A stretch of 64,000 nucleotides of DNA from Anaerolineaceae bacterium (GTDB lineage: Bacteria; Chloroflexota; Anaerolineae; Anaerolineales; Anaerolineaceae), in contig JAFGXF010000045.1 of assembly GCA_016936755.1 (NCBI GenBank), positions 22,696 to 86,695 of the forward strand. Direction: 5' to 3'. Shown here one piece after another: positions 10,591 through 18,953 of the stretch. The notes beneath the pieces are model-generated. The model made no database searches. It saw only the letters and a list, made by a program, of their open reading frames with translations, and had not been told where the DNA came from. How positions within the stretch are numbered: the first letter of the stretch is position 1; each line of letters starts with the position of its first letter. The position numbers and the translations under genes were made by a program.

Positions 10591-12243
10591 ATGGTGAACT
10601 CAAGAATGATGAAAGCCCCCCGCGGAAAGCATCTAACTTGTAAAACCTGGCAAACCGAAGCAGCATACCGGATGCTGCAGAATAACCTTGATCCAGAGGT
10701 GGCGGAAAAACCTGAGGACTTGGTGGTATACGGGGGGCAGGGGAAAGCCGCTCGAAACTGGGAAGCTTTGGATGCTATCTTGGAGACACTGCGGGAATTG
10801 GAAAGTGATGAAACCCTGCTGGTGCAATCAGGGAAACCAGTGGCGGTCTTTCAGACACACGAGAACGCACCGCGGGTATTAATCGCCAATTCAAACCTTG
10901 TTCCTCATTGGGCAACCCAGACTCACTTTGATGATCTGTCTGCCCGGGGGTTGATGATGTACGGGCAAATGACAGCAGGCTCCTGGATCTATATCGGTAC
11001 ACAGGGAATACTGCAGGGCACATTCGAAACACTGGCCGCATTGGCTGCAAAAAAAGGATGGGATTCACTTAAAGGTAAATTCGTGCTGACGGCTGGGCTT
11101 GGCGGAATGGGTGGTGCGCAACCCCTGGCAATCACGATGAATGAGGGTGTCGGTTTGATCGTGGAGGTCGATCCAGAACATGCATTACGCCGGCGCGACA
11201 TCGGCTATGTGGATGTAGTGGTGGATACCCTGGACGAGGCTATGGGGCTGGTGGAAGTAGCAAAGAGAGAGGCTGAACCCAGATCAATCGGTTTGGTCGG
11301 AAATGCAGCAGATATTTACCCTGAACTGGTCATGCGTGGTGTGATACCGGATGTGGTAACCGATCAGACACCGGCACATGACGTGTTAATGTATGTGCCT
11401 GCAGGTTTAAGCGTTAAACAAGCGAATGAGTTACGCAAAGGGGATCCTGAAACATATCAGAGAAGATCATTGGATTCAATTTCACATCATGTACAAGCCA
11501 TGCTTGAGTTTCAAAAGCGTGGCTCCGAAGTATTTGATTATGGAAATAATCTCAGGCAACGGGCTTATGATAATGGGATTGGTGCGGCATTCGATTTTCC
11601 CGGTTTCGTACCTGCTTACATTCGACCATTGTTCTGCCAGGGGAAGGGACCCTTCCGATGGGTGGCGTTATCTGGAGACCCGGAGGATATCTACCGCACG
11701 GATGAGGCGATCCTGAGGCTTTTCCCGGAAGATGAACATTTATCACGTTGGTTGAAAATGGCACATGAAAAAGTCCCATTTCAGGGATTACCCGCCCGCA
11801 TTTGCTGGTTGGGTTACGGCGAGCGTGCCAGGGCTGGATTGGAGTTTAACCGTCTTGTCGCAGATGGAATTGTTCAAGCCCCAATTGTTATCGGGCGCGA
11901 TCACTTGGACGCGGGATCGGTAGCATCTCCCAATCGGGAAACGGAAGGTATGCTGGATGGAAGTGATGCCATCAGCGATTGGCCGATCCTGAATGCAATG
12001 ATCAATGCAGTAAATGGTGCTACTTGGGTTTCATTTCACCATGGTGGTGGTGTGGGAATAGGATATAGCCAGCATGCCGGACAGGTGATTGTTGCAGACG
12101 GCACAGCAGAGGCAGCAAAAAGGCTTGAGCGTGTACTAACATGCGACCCCGGGCTGGGGGTTGCCCGGCATGTTGACGCCGGATATCCAGAGGCACTGGA
12201 ATGGGCCAGGCGGTATGATATAAAAATTCCCATGATGAAATAA
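10591..12243 (+). CDS. hutU: Urocanate hydratase
   Basis: Converts urocanate to 4-imidazolone-5-propionate, the second step of histidine breakdown, using tightly bound NAD+. At 550 residues it is full length. Family blocks include [38 protein letters not shown] for NAD binding, [11 protein letters not shown], and [13 protein letters not shown] with the cysteine expected at the active site. A GAGGTG Shine-Dalgarno precedes the ATG. Histidine ammonia-lyase, imidazolonepropionase and the final hut steps are not in the window and must be elsewhere. Being last after gctAB suggests that histidine-derived glutamate is fermented through the glutaconate route (inference). Confidence 0.95.
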   Translation: MVNSRMMKAPRGKHLTCKTWQTEAAYRMLQNNLDPEVAEKPEDLVVYGGQGKAARNWEALDAILETLRELESDETLLVQSGKPVAVFQTHENAPRVLIANSNLVPHWATQTHFDDLSARGLMMYGQMTAGSWIYIGTQGILQGTFETLAALAAKKGWDSLKGKFVLTAGLGGMGGAQPLAITMNEGVGLIVEVDPEHALRRRDIGYVDVVVDTLDEAMGLVEVAKREAEPRSIGLVGNAADIYPELVMRGVIPDVVTDQTPAHDVLMYVPAGLSVKQANELRKGDPETYQRRSLDSISHHVQAMLEFQKRGSEVFDYGNNLRQRAYDNGIGAAFDFPGFVPAYIRPLFCQGKGPFRWVALSGDPEDIYRTDEAILRLFPEDEHLSRWLKMAHEKVPFQGLPARICWLGYGERARAGLEFNRLVADGIVQAPIVIGRDHLDAGSVASPNRETEGMLDGSDAISDWPILNAMINAVNGATWVSFHHGGGVGIGYSQHAGQVIVADGTAEAAKRLERVLTCDPGLGVARHVDAGYPEALEWARRYDIKIPMMK

Positions 12244-12262
12244 TGAAGAAGCTGTAAAAATG

Positions 12263-12290
12263 AAAAGCCACCCATTCTTGGGTGGCTTTT
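12263..12290. terminator. Bidirectional intrinsic terminator
   Basis: Perfect 12-base-pair stem AAAAGCCACCCA / TGGGTGGCTTTT with a TTCT loop. The A and T ends give a U-tract on either strand. It lies between convergent genes, hutU (+) and the lipoprotein gene (-), and can end both. Confidence 0.92.
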
Positions 12291-12306
12291 GTGGTTCATT
12301 AATTTC

Positions 12307-13176
12307 TTAAGGGCAATGTTCCAATGTAACATCGTAATACACTGGACTGCGAACAAGTGTACCGTCAGGTTGTTGTACCACGATTTGATATCCCAACCAG
12401 GCTTTTTCATAACTGGCATAATAAGGGATATCAGCCATGGAGTCGATGGTCACATGATAATATCCGGTTCCTGTGTTGGTCATGTGTTTGCCGTCATCCC
12501 AATCTGTAAACTTTCCAGAGTCTTTATCATCCAGACGCACAAATATATATACATAACGGATCCCAGCCGGATTGTTGATGCCAACGGAAAAGTTAATCGT
12601 GTGGGAACCGCAACTTTCACTGCCATAATAGAATTTCTGGGTGGATTTAATTAAACTGGTGATTATTCCTTCTCCTCCAACGTTCATCGTTGGTAATGAC
12701 TCGGTTGGCATGGGGATGTCAATGGTGGGGATGGAGGGATCCACGGTGCTCTCAACAGTTGGATTGATTGTCACAGTCGAAGTTGAAGGCTCAACAATGA
12801 CCGTTACATATGAATACGGTCCCCATTCACCCTTCTGATTTTGCGCCCGTGTTTGAAGCAGATAGTTTCCGGGTGCAGGGGGTGTCCAGACATACCGCAT
12901 CAGAACAAACCCAGTTCCTGGAGCAGGATTCGGTAAAATCGTCACCGGCACACTGTTCACTGCCAATTCCAATTGGGTCACTTCAGTCAAGTCTGATCCG
13001 TGATAAACAATTTCATATGGCGCCTGTTGTATCACATCACCATCTTTGGGCAGGTCAATGGCTGCCAAGGCCGGCGACTCCGGGATTGCCACCGTCGATG
13101 TCTGAGGTGTCAGGGTGCAGCTTAACATCGCCACCGAAAGGATTAGCAATCCGGTAAGAAGTCGTCCTTTGATCAT
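12307..13176 (-). CDS. Secreted lipoprotein with Ig-like domain
   Basis: The ORF track begins at 13239, but that lies in the -35 box of a promoter. The ATG at 13176 has a GGAGAG Shine-Dalgarno and gives a proper lipoprotein signal, with lipobox-like VAMLSC near residue 20. The mature protein (about 270 residues) has an Ig-like region (APYEIVYHG, then YVWTPPAPGNYLLQTRAQN), a Thr/Pro/Ser-rich linker, and a C-terminal part with the CGSHT and EHC cysteines and many aromatic residues. Function is unknown. The design matches other anchored proteins of this window and suggests a cell-surface binding role. Confidence 0.75.
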   Translation of the reverse strand: MIKGRLLTGLLILSVAMLSCTLTPQTSTVAIPESPALAAIDLPKDGDVIQQAPYEIVYHGSDLTEVTQLELAVNSVPVTILPNPAPGTGFVLMRYVWTPPAPGNYLLQTRAQNQKGEWGPYSYVTVIVEPSTSTVTINPTVESTVDPSIPTIDIPMPTESLPTMNVGGEGIITSLIKSTQKFYYGSESCGSHTINFSVGINNPAGIRYVYIFVRLDDKDSGKFTDWDDGKHMTNTGTGYYHVTIDSMADIPYYASYEKAWLGYQIVVQQPDGTLVRSPVYYDVTLEHCP

Positions 13177-13210
13177 AGCCCTCTCCTTGGTTAAAAGTAC
13201 TAACAGTGTA

Positions 13211-13239
13211 ATTGTAAAACGAACTGCTATGAGAATCAA
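13211..13239 (-). promoter_or_regulatory. Promoter of the lipoprotein gene
   Basis: On the minus strand TTGATT, 17 bases, TACAAT. Transcription would start near 13204, leaving a 28-base leader with the Shine-Dalgarno. This placement rules out the ORF-track start at 13239. The rest of the gap to murJ (13240-13537) is AT-rich, and I see nothing else in it. Confidence 0.65.
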
Positions 13240-13543
13240 GACTAAATTAGTTCCAACAAATGTGCCAGTCAGATTAGGTCAGTCATAATACTTAAATACC
13301 GGCAGTAATATTGGTTCTGGTTGCTCCGGATATGGGTAAGCTTGCAGACGGAATAAATATCGACTGATCGACTCGCGTGCATATTGTATGAAGATTTGAT
13401 ATCTGGCTGATAACAACCTGGTGATTGGGGTGGTTCTAATAATGACGACTAATATAATGAGTAAACGGGTATGTGTTTAGACACATCGTGATATTGTTCA
13501 AGTATGCGAATGACTGGTGAATGGTAATAAATAATGGGTGGGA

Positions 13544-13549
13544 TATAAT
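13544..13549 (+). promoter_or_regulatory. -10 box of murJ, leaderless layout
   Basis: TATAAT is followed by six bases and then GTG at 13556. The start codon sits where transcription should begin. I see no convincing -35. Confidence 0.5.
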
Positions 13550-13555
13550 CAACCC

Positions 13556-15148
13556 GTGATCATAGGAACACCAAGCACAGATAATAAGCAGATTGCCCGC
13601 GCAGCTGGAATAGTCATGCTGGCATTCGTCATATCCAACCTGATAGGACTTATCCGTGGAATTGTCATTACCAGGGCGTTTGGAACAAATGCCGATTTGG
13701 ATGCATTTAATGCAGCCAGTCGTGTAACAGAACTTTTATTCAATTTGGTTGCAGGGGGTGCAATGGCTTCGGCTTTTGTCCCAACATTTACTGGATTATT
13801 GTCGCATGATGACAGGCATGGGGCATGGCAGCTTGCATCCTCGATCATCAATCTGGTTCTCCTGGTCCTGATTGCTTTGAGCGTTTTCGCATATATTTTT
13901 GCCCCACAGATTGTTGAAAAAGGATTATATTTTCTGGCCCCCGGAACGGTAGTCACGCAACAACAACTGACGGTCGACTTATTAAGGCTGATGCTGCCTT
14001 CTGTGATTATTTTTGGTATCAGCGGCTTATTGATGGGGATTCTTAATGCACACCAGATTTTTCTGATCCCTGCGATTGCTCCGTCCATGTATTCACTTGG
14101 AATGATCGCCGGCACAATATTCTTGTCACCGATGATGGGGATTAGCGGGCTGGCTTGGGGGGTAGTGATCGGCGCAGCCGGTCATTTTTTGCTTCAAATA
14201 CCCAGCATACTTCGCCTGAACGGAAAGAAGTATCACTTTAAATTGGGATTAGACAACCCGGTTGTCATTGAGGTGCTGCGTCTGATGACCCCCCGACTCT
14301 TGGGAGTCGCGGTGGTTCAGTTGAATTTCATTGTAAATACTGTCATCGCGCTGGGTTTACCCGAGGGCAGTGTCACAGCGCTTGTGTTGGGTTTTGGGTT
14401 GATGATGATGCCCCAAATGGCGATTGCACAGTCAACAGGTATTGCTGCACTACCAACTTTTTCCACACAAGCAGCACAGGGACGGCATACTCAACTGAGT
14501 AATTCGATAAGCGTTACGTTGCGTTGGATAATCCTCCTTTCTATGCCAGCCTCCTTGGGTTTAATCCTGCTGCGCCAGCCCATAGTGGCTTTTCTATACC
14601 AGCGGGGTGAGTTTAGTGAATATTCAACCAGTCTGGTTGCCTGGGCACTAGCCTGGTATGCTGCCGGTTTGGTTGGACATTCAATTTTGGAAGTGATCAG
14701 TCGGGCCTTTTATGCATTGCATGACACCCGCACACCGGTTGTTGTTGGGGTGATCGCAATGAGTTTGAATATTGGATTGTCCTTTGCATTATCCAGTTTC
14801 TTTCGTTCAGTTGGATGGATGCCGCACGGAGGATTAGCCCTCGCCAATTCTCTGGCAACCGCGGTGGAAGTGGTTGTCTTGCTGGTTATTCTTTATAAGC
14901 GGCTGGGTTACATCGGCGGACGATCTGTGTTCTCAGCAGTCTGCCAATCCATTATTGGCGGTTTGGGCATGGTCGTGGTTCTGGTTGTGTGGAATTATTT
15001 TATGAGTGCGGATAGCCTGACCCTGCATGCTTTGGGTGGGATTATATTGGGAGGGTTTGTGTATTCGTTGATCTTGTGGGTTCTGCGTGTTCCGGAAATG
15101 GGACAAATGGCAGGGATAATAAAGCGTAAGTTACTAAAAAGCCTTTAG
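13556..15148 (+). CDS. murJ: Lipid II flippase MurJ
   Basis: Flips the peptidoglycan precursor lipid II across the cytoplasmic membrane. About 530 residues with some 14 hydrophobic helices of the MATE/MOP fold. Family blocks include SNLIGLIRGIVITRAFG near the N-terminus, the FNLVAGGAMASAFVPTF stretch, and YQRGEFSEYST plus ISRAFYALHDTRTPV in the second half. I prefer the GTG at 13556 to the one at 13538, because the latter would place the TATAAT box inside the coding region. It ends in a 4-base overlap with the convergent PAP2-like gene. Confidence 0.9.
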   Translation: MIIGTPSTDNKQIARAAGIVMLAFVISNLIGLIRGIVITRAFGTNADLDAFNAASRVTELLFNLVAGGAMASAFVPTFTGLLSHDDRHGAWQLASSIINLVLLVLIALSVFAYIFAPQIVEKGLYFLAPGTVVTQQQLTVDLLRLMLPSVIIFGISGLLMGILNAHQIFLIPAIAPSMYSLGMIAGTIFLSPMMGISGLAWGVVIGAAGHFLLQIPSILRLNGKKYHFKLGLDNPVVIEVLRLMTPRLLGVAVVQLNFIVNTVIALGLPEGSVTALVLGFGLMMMPQMAIAQSTGIAALPTFSTQAAQGRHTQLSNSISVTLRWIILLSMPASLGLILLRQPIVAFLYQRGEFSEYSTSLVAWALAWYAAGLVGHSILEVISRAFYALHDTRTPVVVGVIAMSLNIGLSFALSSFFRSVGWMPHGGLALANSLATAVEVVVLLVILYKRLGYIGGRSVFSAVCQSIIGGLGMVVVLVVWNYFMSADSLTLHALGGIILGGFVYSLILWVLRVPEMGQMAGIIKRKLLKSL

Positions 15149-15609
15149 CGCAGAACCACCCAAACAACAACAGCCACGATCGATCCCAGTACCACTCCCA
15201 TCAGCGCTTCCAAGGGTGTATGACCCAAGACTTCTTTTAATGCGGTATCTGAGACTGGGTGCCCTTGGAAAAGCGCATCGATCATTAGATTGATTTTTTG
15301 TGCATGCTTGCCAGCTTGATGACGAATTCCAGCAGCATCATAAACCACAATCATTCCGATTGCCAGAGCCAGGGCGAATAACGGGGATCCGAAACCGTGG
15401 AATAATCCAATGGCTAGCGTTGTGGCACTGATCAAAGCGGAATGGGAACTTGGCATCCCCCCTGCACTGAAGATGAGAGACCATTGCCATTGATGGGCTC
15501 TGATATAACCGGCAGGCAGTTTCAATATCTGTGCCAGTGTCCAGGCGACCAAGGCGGTGATGAGAACAGAATTGCCAAGTATGTTGTTGTTTATCGGGAT
15601 TTCAGGCAT
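15145..15609 (-). CDS. Divergent PAP2 family membrane protein
   Basis: Small membrane protein (154 residues) of the divergent PAP2/DUF212 family (YuiD-like). The motif GGMPSSHSA and a later YDAAGIRHQAGKHA block match that family, which is related to membrane phosphatases and vanadium haloperoxidases. The usual second histidine block is diverged, so activity on prenyl or lipid phosphates is only a possibility. The ATG at 15609 is preceded by GAGG; a TTG codon directly before it is the ORF-track start. It follows xseB with an 8-base overlap and sits beside murJ. Confidence 0.8.
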   Translation of the reverse strand: MPEIPINNNILGNSVLITALVAWTLAQILKLPAGYIRAHQWQWSLIFSAGGMPSSHSALISATTLAIGLFHGFGSPLFALALAIGMIVVYDAAGIRHQAGKHAQKINLMIDALFQGHPVSDTALKEVLGHTPLEALMGVVLGSIVAVVVWVVLR

Positions 15610-15829
15610 CAATACTAACCTCTTTTGAATCTCCGGTTGTCTCGCGGATCTTTAATTGCGCTTGAGTAAGAAGGTTTTCACAATGTTTTGCCAGAGCCTG
15701 GCCGCGCTCGAAAAGTTTCAGGTTCTTATCAAGAGGTTGGCCACCCTCGTCAAGCAGACTGACTATGGATTGCAATTCCTCATAAGCTTGCTCGTAGTTT
15801 AATTTTTCAACTTCCTTCAATTGTGACAT
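15602..15829 (-). CDS. xseB: Exodeoxyribonuclease VII small subunit
   Basis: A 75-residue helical subunit that binds XseA in the ExoVII complex, which degrades single-stranded DNA from both ends. The block NYEQAYEELQSIVSLLDEG and the LKLFERGQALAKHCE helix are typical of XseB. The ORF track starts at 15868 inside xseA. The ATG at 15829 has an AGGAG Shine-Dalgarno within the end of xseA and leaves a 4-base gap between genes. Confidence 0.9.
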   Translation of the reverse strand: MSQLKEVEKLNYEQAYEELQSIVSLLDEGGQPLDKNLKLFERGQALAKHCENLLTQAQLKIRETTGDSKEVSIDA

Positions 15830-15833
15830 GTGT

Positions 15834-17048
15834 TTACTCCTGGATGACAGTTGCTTGGAAAGACCCATTGCTTACGCGAATATTGATTGGTAATTTGTTG
15901 GTGGCATCCTGTGTTTTGGTGATAAGCCGCGACTGCTTTTGATCCGTGACCAGAGCAAAACCACGGTTTAATGTAGCCTGTGGTGATAATGCGGTCAGAC
16001 GACCATATGTTTGCTTGAGGTTTAATGACTTAATACTTAAAGCATATTGGCAAGCTTTAACCAATGCATCTGAGAGGGTGTTCAATCGATCTGCTTGATT
16101 TTGTAAATATATTGCTGGTGAATTACGTAACAATAGGTTGTGCAGATCTGATAACTGCCAGATATATTCATCCAATAAATGGCGCGATACACGGAAGAGT
16201 TTTATCCTCGATTCCTGTAATTCAGATAACAGATCATCTCTATGCGGTACCGCCATTTCAGCTGCTGCTGTAGGGGTTGGTGCTCTTATATCAGCCGTAA
16301 AATCAGCAATGGTGAAATCAGTTTCATGACCGATGCCTGTGATAACCGGGATGGGCGAGCTGGCAATTGCCCGAGCAACGTCCTCATCATTAAAAGCAGA
16401 TAGGTCTTCAAGCGATCCACCCCCACGGGCAATCAAGATAATATCAGGGTTCTCGAGGATAACCTGTTTGAGTGCCGATATGATCATGGCGGGAGCTTCT
16501 CTTCCTTGAACGGGGGTGGGGGATAGAATAACCTCCGCCAATGGATACCGCCTTTGCAAAACGGTAAGAATGTCTTGAAGTGCTGCCCCGGTTGGAGATG
16601 TGACAATCCCAATGGAGTGGGGAAAGGGTGGCAGAGGCCGTTTACGACTGATATCGAAAAGACCCTCTGCTTCCAGTTTGGACTTGAGGAGCAAAAACGC
16701 CTGGTATAGGAAACCATCGCCTGTAGTTTGGATCCCGTCAATATAAAATTGTATCTGTCCCCCAACTTCATATATATCCACATAACCATGTGCTTCCACT
16801 AATAATCCGTCTGACAAGGGGGTTCCCAGGCGGGAAGCATTTGAACGCCAAACAGCACAGCGTATGGAAGCATTTTGATCCTTAAGAGTGAAATACAGAT
16901 GTCCTGAAGATGAGTGGGAATAGTTGGATACTTCGCCTCGCACCCAGATGTCTTTTAGAACCTCGTCGTTTTCCAGAACAAAATGCAGATATCCGGTTAG
17001 ATCCTTGACTGTTATAACAGATGGGATTGGGAAGGTTGATTGACCCAT
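15834..17048 (-). CDS. xseA: Exodeoxyribonuclease VII large subunit
   Basis: Catalytic subunit of ExoVII (404 residues), acting on single-stranded DNA in recombination and mismatch repair. The N-terminal OB-fold contains VWVRGEVSNYS-like residues (DIWVRGEVSNYSH), and the nuclease domain contains ARGGGSLEDLSAFND and TGIGHETDFTIAD. The C-terminal part holds the coiled-coil region that binds XseB. The gene has its own promoter with the ATG about 8 bases after the -10 box and no Shine-Dalgarno, so it is probably leaderless. It is followed at once by xseB. Confidence 0.93.
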   Translation of the reverse strand: MGQSTFPIPSVITVKDLTGYLHFVLENDEVLKDIWVRGEVSNYSHSSSGHLYFTLKDQNASIRCAVWRSNASRLGTPLSDGLLVEAHGYVDIYEVGGQIQFYIDGIQTTGDGFLYQAFLLLKSKLEAEGLFDISRKRPLPPFPHSIGIVTSPTGAALQDILTVLQRRYPLAEVILSPTPVQGREAPAMIISALKQVILENPDIILIARGGGSLEDLSAFNDEDVARAIASSPIPVITGIGHETDFTIADFTADIRAPTPTAAAEMAVPHRDDLLSELQESRIKLFRVSRHLLDEYIWQLSDLHNLLLRNSPAIYLQNQADRLNTLSDALVKACQYALSIKSLNLKQTYGRLTALSPQATLNRGFALVTDQKQSRLITKTQDATNKLPINIRVSNGSFQATVIQE

Positions 17049-17056
17049 AATTTTGA

Positions 17057-17085
17057 AGCATACTCTGCTTGGTATGCTATGTCAA
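17057..17085 (-). promoter_or_regulatory. xseA promoter with leaderless layout
   Basis: Minus strand: TTGACA, 17-base spacer, TATGCT, eight bases, ATG. Transcription should start at or 1-2 bases before the start codon. Confidence 0.75.
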
Positions 17086-17133
17086 ATGTAAGAAGGCCAG
17101 GTATCAAGTAAAATTAAAGCGAGTTGACCGATA

Positions 17134-18495
17134 ATGGAATATGGTCAGCAATTCATTCGTATCTATCATGAGGTTTACAGATTGAAAACAAAACGGATTG
17201 CGATCATCGGTGCCGGGTTTGGAGGTTTATCAGCTGCATACGACCTGAGCCGTAAAGGCCATCAAGTCGTCGTCTACGATAGCGATGATGGGCCTGGGGG
17301 TTTGGCAAGAGGGTTTAAGGAGCCTGCATGGAAATGGTCGGTAGAAAAGTATTATCATCACTGGTTTGCCAGTGATCAGCATGTTCTTGGACTTATTAAT
17401 GAACTCGGGTGGCGCAACAAGGTGATTTTCCCTCGACCATATACAGTCATGTATTATAAGGATGAATTCTACCCTTTCGATTCAATCATGACTGCCTTGA
17501 CAAATCCGATAATTGGCTGGGGACTCAGTAAATTGAGATTTGGGATGATCGGCCTTTACCTGAGATTGACAACGAACTGGAAAGCACTCGAGAAGGTCTC
17601 TGCCGAATCCTGGATGAAAAAATGGGCAGGCCAAAGTGTTTATGAAAAAATGTGGGCGCCCTTATTGCAGGGCAAATTTGGCGATCGTTACATGCATGAT
17701 GTGAATATGGCGTGGATGTGGGCACGACTGCATGCGCGGACAACACGCTTAGGCACCTTTGAAGGTGGTTTTCAAGCATTTGCCAATGCGTTTCAACAGA
17801 GACTATCTGAAATGAGTGTACAGTTCCAATTTGGCACAATCATCAAAGAAATAAAGCACATTAATGAAAGTCATTTGAAGCTAATCCCGGCAGGTAAAAA
17901 ACCTGAAATATTTGATGCATGCCTGGTGACCTCCTCTCCCAGGCAATTGGCTGGTATGGCTGACGGACTATCACAGACCTACTTAAAAGGATTGTTGTCG
18001 CTGAAGCATATGGGGGCGGTTGTACTTGTGATAAGCCTGCGACAGCAACTTTCTAGAGAAGGTTACTACTGGTTCAATCTGCCAAAATCTGCTGGATTTC
18101 CCTTCCTGGCTCTTGTTGAACATACCAACTATCTTTCTCCTGATTATTTCGGCGGCGACCATATCATCTACATTGGAGATTATCTGGAGCCGGATCACGA
18201 ACATTTCAACCTCAGCAAAGATGAATTACTCAAACGGTTTATCCCAAGTTTAGCGCGTATTAACCCCGAATTTCGGCCGGATTGGGTTAAGAAGAGCTGG
18301 TTACATCGTACGAGATATGCTCAACCCGTACCACTTATTCACCACTCTGAAAATCTACCAGAGATACGCACGCCAATCAAGGGATTGTACTATGCCAGCA
18401 TGAGTCAGGTATATCCATGGGATCGAGGCACGAATTTTGCGGTGGAGATCGGCAGAAAGGCAGCCCGGTTGATGATTGAGGATTTTGTTTGTTGA
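17134..18495 (+). CDS. FAD-dependent oxidoreductase (amine oxidase/protoporphyrinogen oxidase-like)
   Basis: A 453-residue flavoprotein. The dinucleotide-binding Rossmann motif GAGFGGLSAA is near residue 25, followed by the acidic YDSDD and the GGLARG block that contacts FAD in the amine oxidase superfamily. The C-terminal block YPWDRGTNFAVEIGRKAA closes the FAD site. Members of this group include desaturases and UDP-galactopyranose mutase-like enzymes; the substrate cannot be read from sequence. There is no clear Shine-Dalgarno for the ATG. A TTG at 17182 behind GAGG would start the protein close to the Rossmann fold and is a real alternative. Confidence 0.72.
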   Translation: MEYGQQFIRIYHEVYRLKTKRIAIIGAGFGGLSAAYDLSRKGHQVVVYDSDDGPGGLARGFKEPAWKWSVEKYYHHWFASDQHVLGLINELGWRNKVIFPRPYTVMYYKDEFYPFDSIMTALTNPIIGWGLSKLRFGMIGLYLRLTTNWKALEKVSAESWMKKWAGQSVYEKMWAPLLQGKFGDRYMHDVNMAWMWARLHARTTRLGTFEGGFQAFANAFQQRLSEMSVQFQFGTIIKEIKHINESHLKLIPAGKKPEIFDACLVTSSPRQLAGMADGLSQTYLKGLLSLKHMGAVVLVISLRQQLSREGYYWFNLPKSAGFPFLALVEHTNYLSPDYFGGDHIIYIGDYLEPDHEHFNLSKDELLKRFIPSLARINPEFRPDWVKKSWLHRTRYAQPVPLIHHSENLPEIRTPIKGLYYASMSQVYPWDRGTNFAVEIGRKAARLMIEDFVC

Positions 18496-18727
18496 GAGTA
18501 GTAAATAGTCACGAGATTCTATTTTTATCATTACAAAATGCAGATAATGCTTGAACTGGTGACAAGGAATAAGCCGAACATAAAGTTCAATAATCGCACT
18601 TCAAAGTGAAGTAGTCTATCAGCCACCAGCCATGGGTGGATACAAGTCGATAGCACCTAGGGGTGGCATATACTGGTAAGGGAATTGGCCTGTGGGATTG
18701 ATAAATGAAATGGGATTATTTAAGATA

Positions 18728-18754
18728 AACAATTCTTAAAGAATTGTTTTTTTT
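18728..18754 (+). terminator. Intrinsic terminator before dnaA
   Basis: AACAATTC, TTAAA loop, GAATTGTT, continuing as a T-tract to 18754. The stem is AT-rich but the U-tract is long. It would stop read-through from the FAD oxidoreductase gene before the dnaA promoter. Confidence 0.65.
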
Positions 18755-18777
18755 AAATTTGGCGTAGGGTTAAATGC

Positions 18778-18806
18778 TTGAACAGTGAGGGGTTATTTGA
18801 TAGAAT
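18778..18806 (+). promoter_or_regulatory. dnaA promoter
   Basis: TTGAAC at 18778-18783, 17 bases, TAGAAT at 18801-18806. Expected start is near 18813, giving a leader of about 140 bases before the dnaA ATG. Confidence 0.65.
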
Positions 18807-18881
18807 GCTAACAACAAACCTTACAGGGCTTTGTTCCACCCCTTGTAGTGAAGAAAAAATTTATATTGAAAATACGCCCAC

Positions 18882-18916
18882 GTTACCAGCGGGAGAGTCA
18901 TTGCACATCTGGTAAC
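18882..18916. repeat. Inverted repeat in the dnaA leader
   Basis: GTTACCAG at 18882-18889 and CTGGTAAC at 18909-18916, a perfect 8-base match separated by 19 bases. It could fold as an RNA hairpin or bind a dimeric regulator. It does not match the DnaA box TTATCCACA. The 18496-18953 gap has no clear DnaA box and no dnaN, so nothing marks it as the replication origin. Confidence 0.5.
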
Positions 18917-18953
18917 CATCCGGATAAATATATCAAGGCATCGAAAGGAAATA

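Noticed and set aside
18496-18953. Replication origin beside dnaA
   Set aside because: I found no clear DnaA boxes and no dnaN; AT-rich stretches alone are not enough.
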